In this document: piece by piece, positions 39,228 through 48,547 of the stretch
How the letters are laid out: the number at the start of each line of letters is the position of its first letter
Numbering within the stretch: position 1 is the first letter of the stretch
Source: an uncultured Clostridia bacterium
GTDB taxonomy: Bacteria; Bacillota; Clostridia; Christensenellales; CAG-138
Reading direction: 5' to 3'
Assembly (NCBI GenBank): GCA_946411635.1
Contig: CAMKES010000001.1
Location: 277,696-341,695 of the forward strand
DNA length: 64,000 nt
Position numbers and translations under genes: made by a program
Notes under the pieces: generated by a model
What the model saw: the letters and a program-made list of their open reading frames with translations, nothing else
Database searches by the model: none
Told to the model about the DNA's origin: nothing

Positions 39228-39428
39228 TTAATGAAGATTCTTTTCCGCATATGCGATCATACGCTTTACCATTTCTCCGCCGATGCTGCCTGCTTCGCGC
39301 GAGGAAAGATCACCGTTGTATCCGGGCTTCAGATCGATATTCAGAGAAGACGCGACCTCGCTCTTGAAGGACTGCAGCTTGCCTTTGGATTCGGAATTCG
39401 ACGAACCGTTACGAGTCATGTGTTTCAC
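39228..39428 (-). CDS. alpha/beta-type small acid-soluble spore protein
   Basis: FKSEVASSLNIDLKPGYNGDLSSREAGSIGGEMVKRMIAYAEKNL; paralog of the neighbouring ORF. Confidence 0.95.
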   Translation of the reverse strand: MKHMTRNGSSNSESKGKLQSFKSEVASSLNIDLKPGYNGDLSSREAGSIGGEMVKRMIAYAEKNLH

Positions 39429-39518
39429 CTCCTTGTGTTTTCTTACTTCTACTTTCTGCAGGAAAGCGCAAAATATGATCGGTAAAAAATGTAACTTTTG
39501 CGGGAGAAAAAACGGTCC

Positions 39519-39547
39519 TTGATTGATAGGATCGAATGTAGTATAAT
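39519..39547 (+). promoter_or_regulatory. sigma-A-type promoter
   Basis: TTGATT, 17-nt spacer, TATAAT upstream of miaB. Confidence 0.7.
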
Positions 39548-39574
39548 CAATTGATAAATTAGGGGGAAACTGTC

Positions 39575-40984
39575 ATGGCAGAAGCAAACTTTATTTCGAA
39601 TGAAGAGCTCGCTCTGCAAAACGATATTGCGCAATCGATCGCTCGCGAAAATGAAGGACGATCGCTTACTTTCTTTGTTGAAACGTTCGGATGTCAGATG
39701 AACGTTCGCGACAGCGAAACGATCCAGGGCGAACTGTCGGAAATGGGTTACACCGCCGCAAGCGAAAAAGAATCCGCCGATCTGATTCTTTATAATACGT
39801 GCTGCGTCAGAGAACACGCCGAAAAGCGTCTGATGGGCAATATCGGCGCCCTGAAGGAGCTTTACGACCGGAAACCCGGCATGATCATCGGCGTTTGCGG
39901 ATGTATGATGCAGCAGGACGGCGTCGGAGAGAAGCTCCTGAAGCGTTTTCCGCACGTCAGTCTCGTATTCGGCACGAACGTGATCTATCGGCTGCCCGAA
40001 ATGATTCGTCGCGTCATGAACGGAGAGCGCGTGCTCGTAAAGGATCGGGCCGGCGATTCGATCGCGGAAGGTCTGCCGCAGCTTCGGGACAATCCGCGCA
40101 GCGCATTTGTAAACATCACCTTCGGCTGCGATAACTATTGCTCGTATTGCATCGTTCCGTACGTGCGCGGCAGAGAGCGTTCCCGTGATCCGAAGGATAT
40201 TCGCGACGAAGTCGCATCCCTTGTGCGAAGCGGCATCACCGAGATCACGCTGCTCGGGCAGAATGTCAATTCCTACGGAAACAACGGGACGGCAGGGATG
40301 ACGTTTGCCGAGCTCCTGGCTTACGTTTCCGACGTGCCCGGTCTGAAGCGCCTTCGCTTCATGTCTTCCCATCCGAAAGATCTGAACGAAGACGTAATGC
40401 AGGCGATCGCATCTCTTCCGAACGTCTGCCATCACGTGCATCTTCCGGTTCAGTCCGGAAACGATGAGATTCTGAGACGCATGAATCGCCGATACACGCG
40501 GGAACGGTATCTGTCGATCGTCCGGCGCCTTCGCGAGCTCGTTCCGGATATTGAGTTTACGACGGACATTATCGTCGGTTTTCCCGGCGAAACCGAAGAG
40601 GCGTTTGCCGATACGATGTCGCTTGTGGACGAAGTCGGATTCGCATCGGCATTTACGTTTGCATATTCTCCGCGACGCGGCACAGTCGCTGCCGGAATGG
40701 CCGATCAGATTCCCGAAGCGATCAAGAAGGACCGTCTGAAGCGCCTGAATGAACTGCAGGCCAAAAAGACGGTCGAAAACAATGCAAAATACATCGGTCA
40801 TGAAGGGGAAGTCCTTGTTGAAGGATTCGACTGCTGCGGCGAGCAGACGATGCTTTACGGCAAGTATCAGAACTTTAAAATGGTCTATTTCCCGGGCGAC
40901 GCCGGGCTTCTGAACCGGTATGTTCCGGTTCGCGTAACCAAACTGTCAAAGAATTCTTTATTGGGAGAAATGATCCATGCATGA
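39575..40984 (+). CDS. miaB: tRNA-2-methylthio-N6-dimethylallyladenosine synthase
   Basis: ETFGCQMNVRDSE, radical SAM CDNYCSYCIVPYVRGRERSR, TRAM-like C terminus. Confidence 0.97.
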   Translation: MAEANFISNEELALQNDIAQSIARENEGRSLTFFVETFGCQMNVRDSETIQGELSEMGYTAASEKESADLILYNTCCVREHAEKRLMGNIGALKELYDRKPGMIIGVCGCMMQQDGVGEKLLKRFPHVSLVFGTNVIYRLPEMIRRVMNGERVLVKDRAGDSIAEGLPQLRDNPRSAFVNITFGCDNYCSYCIVPYVRGRERSRDPKDIRDEVASLVRSGITEITLLGQNVNSYGNNGTAGMTFAELLAYVSDVPGLKRLRFMSSHPKDLNEDVMQAIASLPNVCHHVHLPVQSGNDEILRRMNRRYTRERYLSIVRRLRELVPDIEFTTDIIVGFPGETEEAFADTMSLVDEVGFASAFTFAYSPRRGTVAAGMADQIPEAIKKDRLKRLNELQAKKTVENNAKYIGHEGEVLVEGFDCCGEQTMLYGKYQNFKMVYFPGDAGLLNRYVPVRVTKLSKNSLLGEMIHA

Positions 40985-41309
40985 ATTGAAAACGTATCTT
41001 GAATTGAGCGAACAGCTGAAGGCGGATAAGCCGTTGATGGACCTGATTGAAACGTATGAAGCGGAAACCAGGAAACTGATGGATCTGCTCCAGGACCCCG
41101 ATTACGATGCGCAGGAAGCGATCCGGCTCACAAATGACGTCGAATACATGTCCGGCCAGATCTCGGCGAATCCGCTGTACGCAAAATTTGCGGCTGCAAA
41201 AGAAGCACTTGACAAGGCGCTTCTCGAAAAGGCGGTCAAAACCATGCCGTGCGATTGCAACTGCAGCACCTGCAAAGCCGAGTGCAGCTCCCGGGAGGAA
41301 AAGAAATGA
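40977..41309 (+). CDS. YlbF family protein
   Basis: Helical ORF overlapping miaB and mutS, C-terminal Cys motif CDCNCSTCKAEC. Confidence 0.8.
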   Translation: MHELKTYLELSEQLKADKPLMDLIETYEAETRKLMDLLQDPDYDAQEAIRLTNDVEYMSGQISANPLYAKFAAAKEALDKALLEKAVKTMPCDCNCSTCKAECSSREEKK

Positions 41310-43900
41310 ACGAATTGACGCCGATGATGCGCCAATACATGGAAGTCAAACAGCAGTATCCCGACTGCTTTCTGTTCTATCGTCTCGGAGATTTCTATGA
41401 GATGTTCTTCGATGATGCGATTGAAGGATCCAGGATTCTTGAACTGACCCTGACGGGACGGGACTGCGGCCTTGAGGAACGCGCGCCGATGTGCGGCGTT
41501 CCGTATCATGCCGTCGATACCTATATCAACAAGATGATCTCTCAGGGGCATAAAGTCGCCATCTGTGAGCAGATGGAGGATCCCGCGCTTGCAAAGGGTC
41601 TTGTTACCAGATCCGTGACGCGAGTGATCACGCCCGGTACGGTCATCGAGGAAAAGATGCTCGACGGTGCGAAGAATAACTATATTTTCGCTCTGAACTA
41701 TGCACAGAACGGCATCGGATATGCGTACGCGGATATTTCCACCGGCGCGTTCTATTGCTGTGAAGTCTACGGAACGAACGTGATGAACGTCCTGTTCGAC
41801 GAACTCACGCGGCTCAATCCTTCCGAAATCATCGCGAACGAATCCGCGTTTGAACAGGAGTATCTCGTCAAGCGCATTCGTGCGTCATACTATCTCGAAA
41901 AGCTAGCCAACGTTCGTTTTCACATCGATTTGTCCGAAAAGCGTTTGAAGGAGCATTTTTCCGTTGCTTCCCTGAAAAGCTTCGGGCTTGACGGGAAAGC
42001 GCTTGCCGTCGGCGCATCCGGCGCGTTGCTGTCGTATCTTGAAGATACGCAGAAAAACGCGTTGACGCATATCCATTCGATCAAGTTGCTCAACCGGTCC
42101 GAATTCATGCAGCTTGACGCATCCACGCGCAGGAATCTGGAACTGACGCAGCCGCTGCAGTTCAACGGCAGCAAGAAGAGCACGCTTTTGTATCTGCTCG
42201 ATGCGACCAAAACCAGTATGGGCGCGCGGCTCCTTCGCAGCTGGATCGATTGCCCGCTTCAGAGCAGGAATGAAATCGAGTATCGTCTTCAGGCCGTGAA
42301 CGCTTTTACCGGCGATCTTCGCACGAGAAAGACGCTCGGCGAATATCTCGGCTCCGTTTACGACATTGAACGTTTGACGAGTAAGATTGCTTACGGAACG
42401 ATCAACGGAAGGGACTGCATCGCGCTGATGAATTCTCTTCGACAGATCACGCCGATCACAATGCTTCTGTACGGAATTCCGGCGGAAGCGATCGATACGA
42501 TCGTACGCAATCTTGATCCGATGGACGACGTGATCGGACTGATCGACGCTGCGATCGATCCGAATCCGCCCGTCAATATCAAAGACGGCGGACTGATCCG
42601 AAAAGGGTACAATGCAGAAGTCGACGAACTGCGTTCGATCTCCGGTGACAGCCAAAGCATGCTTGAACAGATCGCCGCAAGAGAAAGAGAAGCGACCGGG
42701 ATCAAAACGCTCCGGATCGGCTTTAACCGCGTGTTCGGATACTATATCGAGGTTACGAAATCCCTGACGCAGAACGTTCCGTACTATTACGAACGAAAGC
42801 AAACGCTCGCCAACGCGGAACGGTATATTACGCCGGAGCTGAAGGAGCTCGAGCAGAAGATCCTAAGCGCAGCGGATCGATTGGTCGAACTGGAGACGCA
42901 GCTGTTCCGCGAGGTCCGCGATGCGCTGCTTGCTACAACGGAACGTCTTCAGCAGAACGCCGCGCTTCTAGCACGTCTCGATGTATATCGTTCGTTCGCG
43001 GAAGTTGCCGTTTCCAATCGTTACGTCAAACCGACGCTCTCGGACGAGCCCGTCATTCGCATTGTCAACGGGCGGCATCCGATCGTGGAACGTTCCCTGA
43101 AGAACGGATTTATTCCGAACGACGTTTTTCTCGATCTCGACAAGAACCGTCTTCTGATTGTGACCGGTCCGAATATGGCCGGTAAATCGACCTATATGCG
43201 TCAGGTCGCGCTGATTACGCTCATGGCGCATATCGGAAGCTTCGTTCCCGCAGACGAAGCGGAGGTCGGGATCGTCGACCGCATTTTTACCCGCATCGGC
43301 GCGAGCGACGACCTCGCATCGGGTCAGAGCACGTTCATGGTCGAGATGAGTGAAATGGCGAATATCCTGAACAACGCTACGAAAAACAGCCTGTTGATCC
43401 TGGACGAGATCGGCAGGGGAACGAGCACGTTCGACGGGTTGTCGATCGCCTGGTCCGTTCTCGAGCATATTGCGAACCCGATTCTTTGCGGCGCGAAAAC
43501 CCTGTTTGCGACGCATTATCACGAACTGACGGAGCTGGAAGGGAAGCTTGACGGCGTCGTGAATTTCCGCATTACGGTCAAGGAAATCGGCGACGACGTT
43601 CTGTTCCTACGTAAGATCGTTCGCGGAAGCGCGGATAAGAGCTTCGGCGTTCAGGTCGCAAAACTGGCAGGTCTTCCCGATTCTGTGATCGCCCGTGCCA
43701 AGGAGATCCTTGCCGATCTGGAGCGTTCGGACCTGCTTTCCGAAACGAACAAAGAACCGCAAGCGAACGAACCAACACCGGATTCCGCCGTGAAGCAGTC
43801 CATTCTGAATGATCTCGGGAAACTGGATCTGGACAGAATGACGCCGATCGAAGCGTTTATGAAACTGCATTCGTATTCCGACGCGTTGAAAGGAGTCTGA
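41306..43900 (+). CDS. mutS: DNA mismatch repair protein MutS
   Basis: ATG 41306; MMRQYMEVKQQYPDCFLFYRLGDFYEMFFDDA, TGPNMAGKSTYMRQVALI, LDEIGRGTSTFDGLSIAW. Confidence 0.98.
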   Translation: MNELTPMMRQYMEVKQQYPDCFLFYRLGDFYEMFFDDAIEGSRILELTLTGRDCGLEERAPMCGVPYHAVDTYINKMISQGHKVAICEQMEDPALAKGLVTRSVTRVITPGTVIEEKMLDGAKNNYIFALNYAQNGIGYAYADISTGAFYCCEVYGTNVMNVLFDELTRLNPSEIIANESAFEQEYLVKRIRASYYLEKLANVRFHIDLSEKRLKEHFSVASLKSFGLDGKALAVGASGALLSYLEDTQKNALTHIHSIKLLNRSEFMQLDASTRRNLELTQPLQFNGSKKSTLLYLLDATKTSMGARLLRSWIDCPLQSRNEIEYRLQAVNAFTGDLRTRKTLGEYLGSVYDIERLTSKIAYGTINGRDCIALMNSLRQITPITMLLYGIPAEAIDTIVRNLDPMDDVIGLIDAAIDPNPPVNIKDGGLIRKGYNAEVDELRSISGDSQSMLEQIAAREREATGIKTLRIGFNRVFGYYIEVTKSLTQNVPYYYERKQTLANAERYITPELKELEQKILSAADRLVELETQLFREVRDALLATTERLQQNAALLARLDVYRSFAEVAVSNRYVKPTLSDEPVIRIVNGRHPIVERSLKNGFIPNDVFLDLDKNRLLIVTGPNMAGKSTYMRQVALITLMAHIGSFVPADEAEVGIVDRIFTRIGASDDLASGQSTFMVEMSEMANILNNATKNSLLILDEIGRGTSTFDGLSIAWSVLEHIANPILCGAKTLFATHYHELTELEGKLDGVVNFRITVKEIGDDVLFLRKIVRGSADKSFGVQVAKLAGLPDSVIARAKEILADLERSDLLSETNKEPQANEPTPDSAVKQSILNDLGKLDLDRMTPIEAFMKLHSYSDALKGV

Positions 43901-43902
43901 CG

Positions 43903-45726
43903 ATGTCCGTTATTCATGTTCTGAAACCGCAGATCGCGAACCAGATCGCGGCAGGCGAAGTCGTCGAGCGTCCCGCGTCCGTCGTGAAAGAACTTGTAGA
44001 GAACGCAATCGACGCCGGCGCAACGGCGATCACCGTTCGGATCGAAAACGGCGGGATGCGCAGCATTTCCGTCTCGGACAACGGCTGCGGCATCGCGAAG
44101 GATGACTGCCGGAACGCCTTCCTGCGGCATGCGACCAGTAAGATCGCTACGTCGGAAGATCTGACGCGCGTTACAACGCTCGGCTTCCGGGGTGAAGCGC
44201 TTGCATCCATCGCGTCCGTTTCCCGCGTCACGATGGTCACGCGTCCGAAGGATGCGGAGGTCGGAACAAAGCTTCAGATCGACAACGGTTCCGTTCGGTC
44301 GGAGGAGGAAGTATCCTGCGTGTTCGGCACGTCGTTTGTCGTAGAGGAGTTATTTGCTTCGGTTCCGGCGCGTCTGAAGTTCCTGAAATCACCGAGAACG
44401 GAAGCGGGGTATATCGGCGATTACGTCGGGAAAATGATCCTTGCAAGACCCGAAATCTCTTTCAAATACGAAAACGACGGCAGGACCGTTTACGAAACGT
44501 TCGGTGACGGGGATCTTTTTAACGCGATCTTCAGCGTTTACGGCTCGTCGATCGCCGACAAACTTGTTCCGGTTTCGTACGAAAACGGGTATATGAAGGT
44601 GACCGGTTTTCTCGGCCTCCCGGAAATCTCCCGCAACAACCGTTCCCATCAGACCATCTTTCTCAACGGCCGATCCATTCGGTCCGCGGCGGTATCCGCC
44701 GCAGTCGCGCAGGCATATGATACCCGTCTGATGATCGGACGGTTTCCGCTTTTCGTTCTCAATCTCGGGATTTCTCCGCTGGAAGTTGACGTAAACGTTC
44801 ATCCGACGAAGGCGGAAGTCCGGTTTGCGGACGAGAATCGCGTGTTCCAGGCCGTTTCCGCAGCCGCGAGGCTTGCGTTGTCTTCGACCGACCGTCACGT
44901 GGAATCTGCGTTCGACACCGTTTTGCCGAAGCAGCCCTCGCTATCGTCTGCAGAACCGGAAACTGACCCGCGCCGGCCTCAGCACGTCGATTTTCATTCC
45001 TTCGGCTCCGGGAACCGTTCTTTTTCCTACAAAGAACAGAATGTGTCGTCTTTTGTCGGTTCCGGGTATCGGGGTGACGTTCCTACATTTCAGATTCGCA
45101 CGGAAGCGAAGACGCAGAGCCGTGAGCCGGAACATGCTTCGCCGCTGTTTGATCATGAACCGATCAACGTGATCGGATGTGCGTTCCGCACCTATTGGAT
45201 CGTCGAGAAGGGAGAGAATCTGTATCTGATCGACCAGCATGCCGCGCATGAAAGAAAACTGTACGACGCGCTCTCATCGGAAGAGATCACGATTTCGTCT
45301 CAGCAGCTTCTCGTTTCCCGGGAGATCACGCTGACGCCCTCCGAGATGGAGCAATACACCGAGAACCGGAAATCGTTCCTTGATCTCGGATTCGGTCTTA
45401 CGCAATCCGGCACGCGGACACTGACGATGAGCGAAGCGCCCGTTCTGAACGGCAAAACGCTTCATGAAGACTTCTTTCACGCGGTACTTGCGCTTTTGTC
45501 CGATCGGAAGGAAAACGTTAAGGAATCGCTTCTCAAAGAAAAAATGATGCAGACGGCATGTAAACACGCCGTAAAGGGAGGGGAGCCGGTTCAGGAGAGC
45601 GAGATCCGCGATCTGCTTGAACAATTCCTCTCCGGAAACGTTCCCCTGACGTGCCCGCACGGCCGGCCTGTCGTTGTTCGCATTACGAAAACGGAACTGG
45701 AAAAGATGTTCCGCAGGATCGTATGA
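43903..45726 (+). CDS. mutL: DNA mismatch repair protein MutL
   Basis: IANQIAAGEVVERPASVVKELVENAIDAGA, DNGCGI, TLGFRGEALASIASV, DQHAAHERKLYD, CPHGRPVVV. Confidence 0.98.
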   Translation: MSVIHVLKPQIANQIAAGEVVERPASVVKELVENAIDAGATAITVRIENGGMRSISVSDNGCGIAKDDCRNAFLRHATSKIATSEDLTRVTTLGFRGEALASIASVSRVTMVTRPKDAEVGTKLQIDNGSVRSEEEVSCVFGTSFVVEELFASVPARLKFLKSPRTEAGYIGDYVGKMILARPEISFKYENDGRTVYETFGDGDLFNAIFSVYGSSIADKLVPVSYENGYMKVTGFLGLPEISRNNRSHQTIFLNGRSIRSAAVSAAVAQAYDTRLMIGRFPLFVLNLGISPLEVDVNVHPTKAEVRFADENRVFQAVSAAARLALSSTDRHVESAFDTVLPKQPSLSSAEPETDPRRPQHVDFHSFGSGNRSFSYKEQNVSSFVGSGYRGDVPTFQIRTEAKTQSREPEHASPLFDHEPINVIGCAFRTYWIVEKGENLYLIDQHAAHERKLYDALSSEEITISSQQLLVSREITLTPSEMEQYTENRKSFLDLGFGLTQSGTRTLTMSEAPVLNGKTLHEDFFHAVLALLSDRKENVKESLLKEKMMQTACKHAVKGGEPVQESEIRDLLEQFLSGNVPLTCPHGRPVVVRITKTELEKMFRRIV

Positions 45727-46661
45727 AAGACAAGCCTCCCGTACTTTGCATCGTCGGACCGACGGCGTGCGGAAAAACGTCTCTTTCCGTTGAACTTGCA
45801 AAATGCGTATCCGGGGAGATCGTGTCCGCCGACGCCGTTGCCGTTTACCGCGGCCTGGACATCGGTTCTGCGAAACCTTCATTGGAAGAACGGCAGGGCG
45901 TAGCGCATCATATGATCGACTGCGTCGATCTTGCGGACAACTCGTTTTCCGTCTCGGCGTTTCGTGAAGCGGCAAGGGCATGCATTGACGATATCCTTGC
46001 ACGGGGCAAGCTTCCGATCCTTGTCGGAGGGAGCGGGCTGTATGTCGATGCCGTATTCTCCGATATGCGCTTCTCAGCGCCGTCTGATCCGGAGATTCGT
46101 GCGAGAGTGGAGAGAGAATACGACGAGGATCAAACTGCCGTTTTTGAAACGCTGAGACGCGTTGACGGCGCTTCAGCCGAACGGCTTCATCCGAATGACC
46201 GAAAACGTGTCGTGCGCGCGCTGGAAGTCTTTCTCGTCAGCGGCCGTCCGTTTTCAGAGCTGAACGATTCGTTTGAGAGCGCGCAGAAGAACGACGGGAC
46301 ATACCGTACCGTACGCCTCGGTCTGATCAAGCCCAGAGACGTTTTGTACAACGGGATTGACCGGCGCGTTGACCGTATGATCTCCGCCGGTCTTACGGAG
46401 GAAGCGTTCGATTTGTTCCGAAACGGGTTTACGCCTGATCGTTATAAGGCGATGCAGTCGATCGGTTACGCGCAGCTGTACCCCGTTTTCTGCGGAGAAA
46501 CTTCCCTGCAGGAGGCGATCGATCGCATCAAGCAGGACACACGGCGCTTTGCAAAGCGTCAGATCACCTGGTTCAAGAGAAACCGCGAAACGATCTGGTT
46601 CGACACCGATCGTTTGCCCGAAATGGAAATCATCAATCAAGTATTGGAATTGTTGAAATGA
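45723..46661 (+). CDS. miaA: tRNA dimethylallyltransferase
   Basis: CIVGPTACGKTSLSVELAK, SADAVAVYRGLDIGSAKP, VGGSGLYVDAV. Confidence 0.97.
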   Translation: MKDKPPVLCIVGPTACGKTSLSVELAKCVSGEIVSADAVAVYRGLDIGSAKPSLEERQGVAHHMIDCVDLADNSFSVSAFREAARACIDDILARGKLPILVGGSGLYVDAVFSDMRFSAPSDPEIRARVEREYDEDQTAVFETLRRVDGASAERLHPNDRKRVVRALEVFLVSGRPFSELNDSFESAQKNDGTYRTVRLGLIKPRDVLYNGIDRRVDRMISAGLTEEAFDLFRNGFTPDRYKAMQSIGYAQLYPVFCGETSLQEAIDRIKQDTRRFAKRQITWFKRNRETIWFDTDRLPEMEIINQVLELLK

Positions 46662-47893
46662 ACATTGAAAAACTGATCGCAGAAGCCGAGGAAAGATGCA
46701 GCAGCGCTTTCCGGGCGGCAGAAAAGACCTCTTTGACGTGCACGGAGCGTGTTCTGAATGCATTTGCCGAACACCGTATTTCCGCCCGTCATTTTGCGCC
46801 TACGGAAGGATACGGCTATGATGACGCGGGCAGAGACGCGCTTGACGCGGTGTTTGCCGACGCCTTGTTTGCGGAGGATGCGCTCGTTCGACCGCAGATC
46901 GCAAACGGAACGCACGCGATCTTTCTTGCGCTGTCCGGCGTTACGGAGCCGGGGGATACGATCCTTTCTCTGACCGGATCGCCGTATGATACGCTTGAAA
47001 GCGCGGTCGGAATCGCCGGATCCATCCCGAATTCGCTCTCCCGGTTCGGGATCCGGTTTGAATCCGTTCCCATGAAAAACGACAGGATCGATTTTTCAAC
47101 GGCAGGGGATAGGATCCGGAACGATCCTTCCGTCAAGATGATCTATCTGCAGCGTTCGCGCGGGTATTCCTGGCGGAAAGCGCTTACGATCGATCTGATC
47201 CGTGAAGCGATCGAGTATGTGAAATCGATTCGTTCCGACCTGATCGTCTTTGTGGACAATTGTTACGGCGAGTTTACGGAGGAAACGGAACCGACCGCCG
47301 TCGGCGCCGATCTGATCGCCGGCAGCCTGATTAAAAACTGCGGCGGCGGCATCGCGCCCACGGGCGGCTATATTGCCGGGCGGAAAGATCTGATCGAGGC
47401 TGTTTCGTTTCGTCAGACGGTTCCCGGATGCGGTAAGGAGATCGGATCGTACGCCGCCTCATACCGCCCGTTTTATCAGGGTTTGTTTCTTGCGCCGCAT
47501 ACGGTGCTGCAGTGCTTGAAAAGCGCGATCCTGTTTTCCGCTTTGTTTGAATCGCTCGGATATGAAACGATGCCGCATGCGAACGATAAGCGCAGCGACA
47601 TCATTCAGTCGATTCGATTTGAACGGGAGGAACAGATGGTCGCATTCATGCGATCCGTTCAGGCGGCGGCGCCGGTCGACAGCTTTGTTGTTCCCGAGGC
47701 CTGGGATATGCCCGGTTATTCCGATCCGGTCATAATGGCGGCCGGTACGTTTGTGCAGGGCGCTACGACGGAACTGAGCGCCGACGGACCGATCCGCAGG
47801 CCGTATACCGCCTATCTGCAGGGCGCGCTCACCTATGAACATGCGGTGATCGCAGCGAAAAAAGTGCTTTCTGCGTTAATAACTGCGCATTAG
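46658..47893 (+). CDS. methionine gamma-lyase family PLP enzyme (YnbB / aluminium-resistance-protein-like)
   Basis: RPQIANGTHAIFLALSGVTEPGDTILSLTGSPYDTL, VFVDNCYGEF, SLIKNCGGGIAPTGGYIAGR; downstream of miaA. Confidence 0.92.
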   Translation: MNIEKLIAEAEERCSSAFRAAEKTSLTCTERVLNAFAEHRISARHFAPTEGYGYDDAGRDALDAVFADALFAEDALVRPQIANGTHAIFLALSGVTEPGDTILSLTGSPYDTLESAVGIAGSIPNSLSRFGIRFESVPMKNDRIDFSTAGDRIRNDPSVKMIYLQRSRGYSWRKALTIDLIREAIEYVKSIRSDLIVFVDNCYGEFTEETEPTAVGADLIAGSLIKNCGGGIAPTGGYIAGRKDLIEAVSFRQTVPGCGKEIGSYAASYRPFYQGLFLAPHTVLQCLKSAILFSALFESLGYETMPHANDKRSDIIQSIRFEREEQMVAFMRSVQAAAPVDSFVVPEAWDMPGYSDPVIMAAGTFVQGATTELSADGPIRRPYTAYLQGALTYEHAVIAAKKVLSALITAH

Positions 47894-48487
47894 TCCCGTC
47901 ACACACCCGAGGATCTCAACCCGGTCGGGTGAAAACTGCATTGCGGAAAAAGCTTCGTTCTCCGGACGAAGCTCTATTTTTTGGTCGGAGATCCTGAAAA
48001 ACCGTTTTACGGTAACGTCTTCTCCGTCGATCCTTGCAACGACGATATCCCCGTCGTCCGGAAAAACGTCCTGTTCGACGACGATGACGTCTTGATCCCG
48101 GATCCCCGCGTTTTTCATGCTTTCGCCGGATACGCGCAGCATAAAAGCGTCGAAGCCTGAACGGCGAAGCAGGAGGGAGGGGACAGGGAAGTCGTCCTCT
48201 CTGTTTTCCAGAGCGGTGATCGGAATGCCTGCCGCGACTTTTCCGAGCAGAGGAACGTTTTCCTGACCCGATTTATGCGCGGATACGCTGTATGCACGTT
48301 TTTTGTTCGGATCGGAACGGATCAAACCTTCGTCGCGCAGCTGTTTCAGATATCGATGAACGGAGGCGGGGGATGCAAGTCCTACGGCGTCGCAGATTTC
48401 ACGTACCGTGGGCGGAAATCCGTTCCGCTCCTGCGCTTCGCGAATAAACAGATAGATTCGATCTTTGGCTTCGTTCAGCTTTTTCAT
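47876..48487 (-). CDS. lexA: SOS repressor LexA
   Basis: N-terminal wHTH (FPPTVREICDAVGLASPASVHRYLKQL), Ala-Gly cleavage region KVAAGIP, catalytic VSGESMKNAGI and Lys region DGEDVTVKRFF. Confidence 0.96.
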   Translation of the reverse strand: MKKLNEAKDRIYLFIREAQERNGFPPTVREICDAVGLASPASVHRYLKQLRDEGLIRSDPNKKRAYSVSAHKSGQENVPLLGKVAAGIPITALENREDDFPVPSLLLRRSGFDAFMLRVSGESMKNAGIRDQDVIVVEQDVFPDDGDIVVARIDGEDVTVKRFFRISDQKIELRPENEAFSAMQFSPDRVEILGCVTGLMRSY

Positions 48488-48531
48488 GACGCTCACCTCA
48501 TCGGTATCATAACACAACATTTCCCAAAATG

Positions 48532-48545
48532 CAAACGTTTGTTCG
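48532..48545 (-). promoter_or_regulatory. predicted LexA (SOS) box upstream of lexA
   Basis: Minus strand reads CGAACAAACGTTTG, exact match to CGAACRNRYGTTYG; overlaps a TTGCAT-N17-TATGAT promoter. Confidence 0.88.
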
Positions 48546-48547
48546 AA

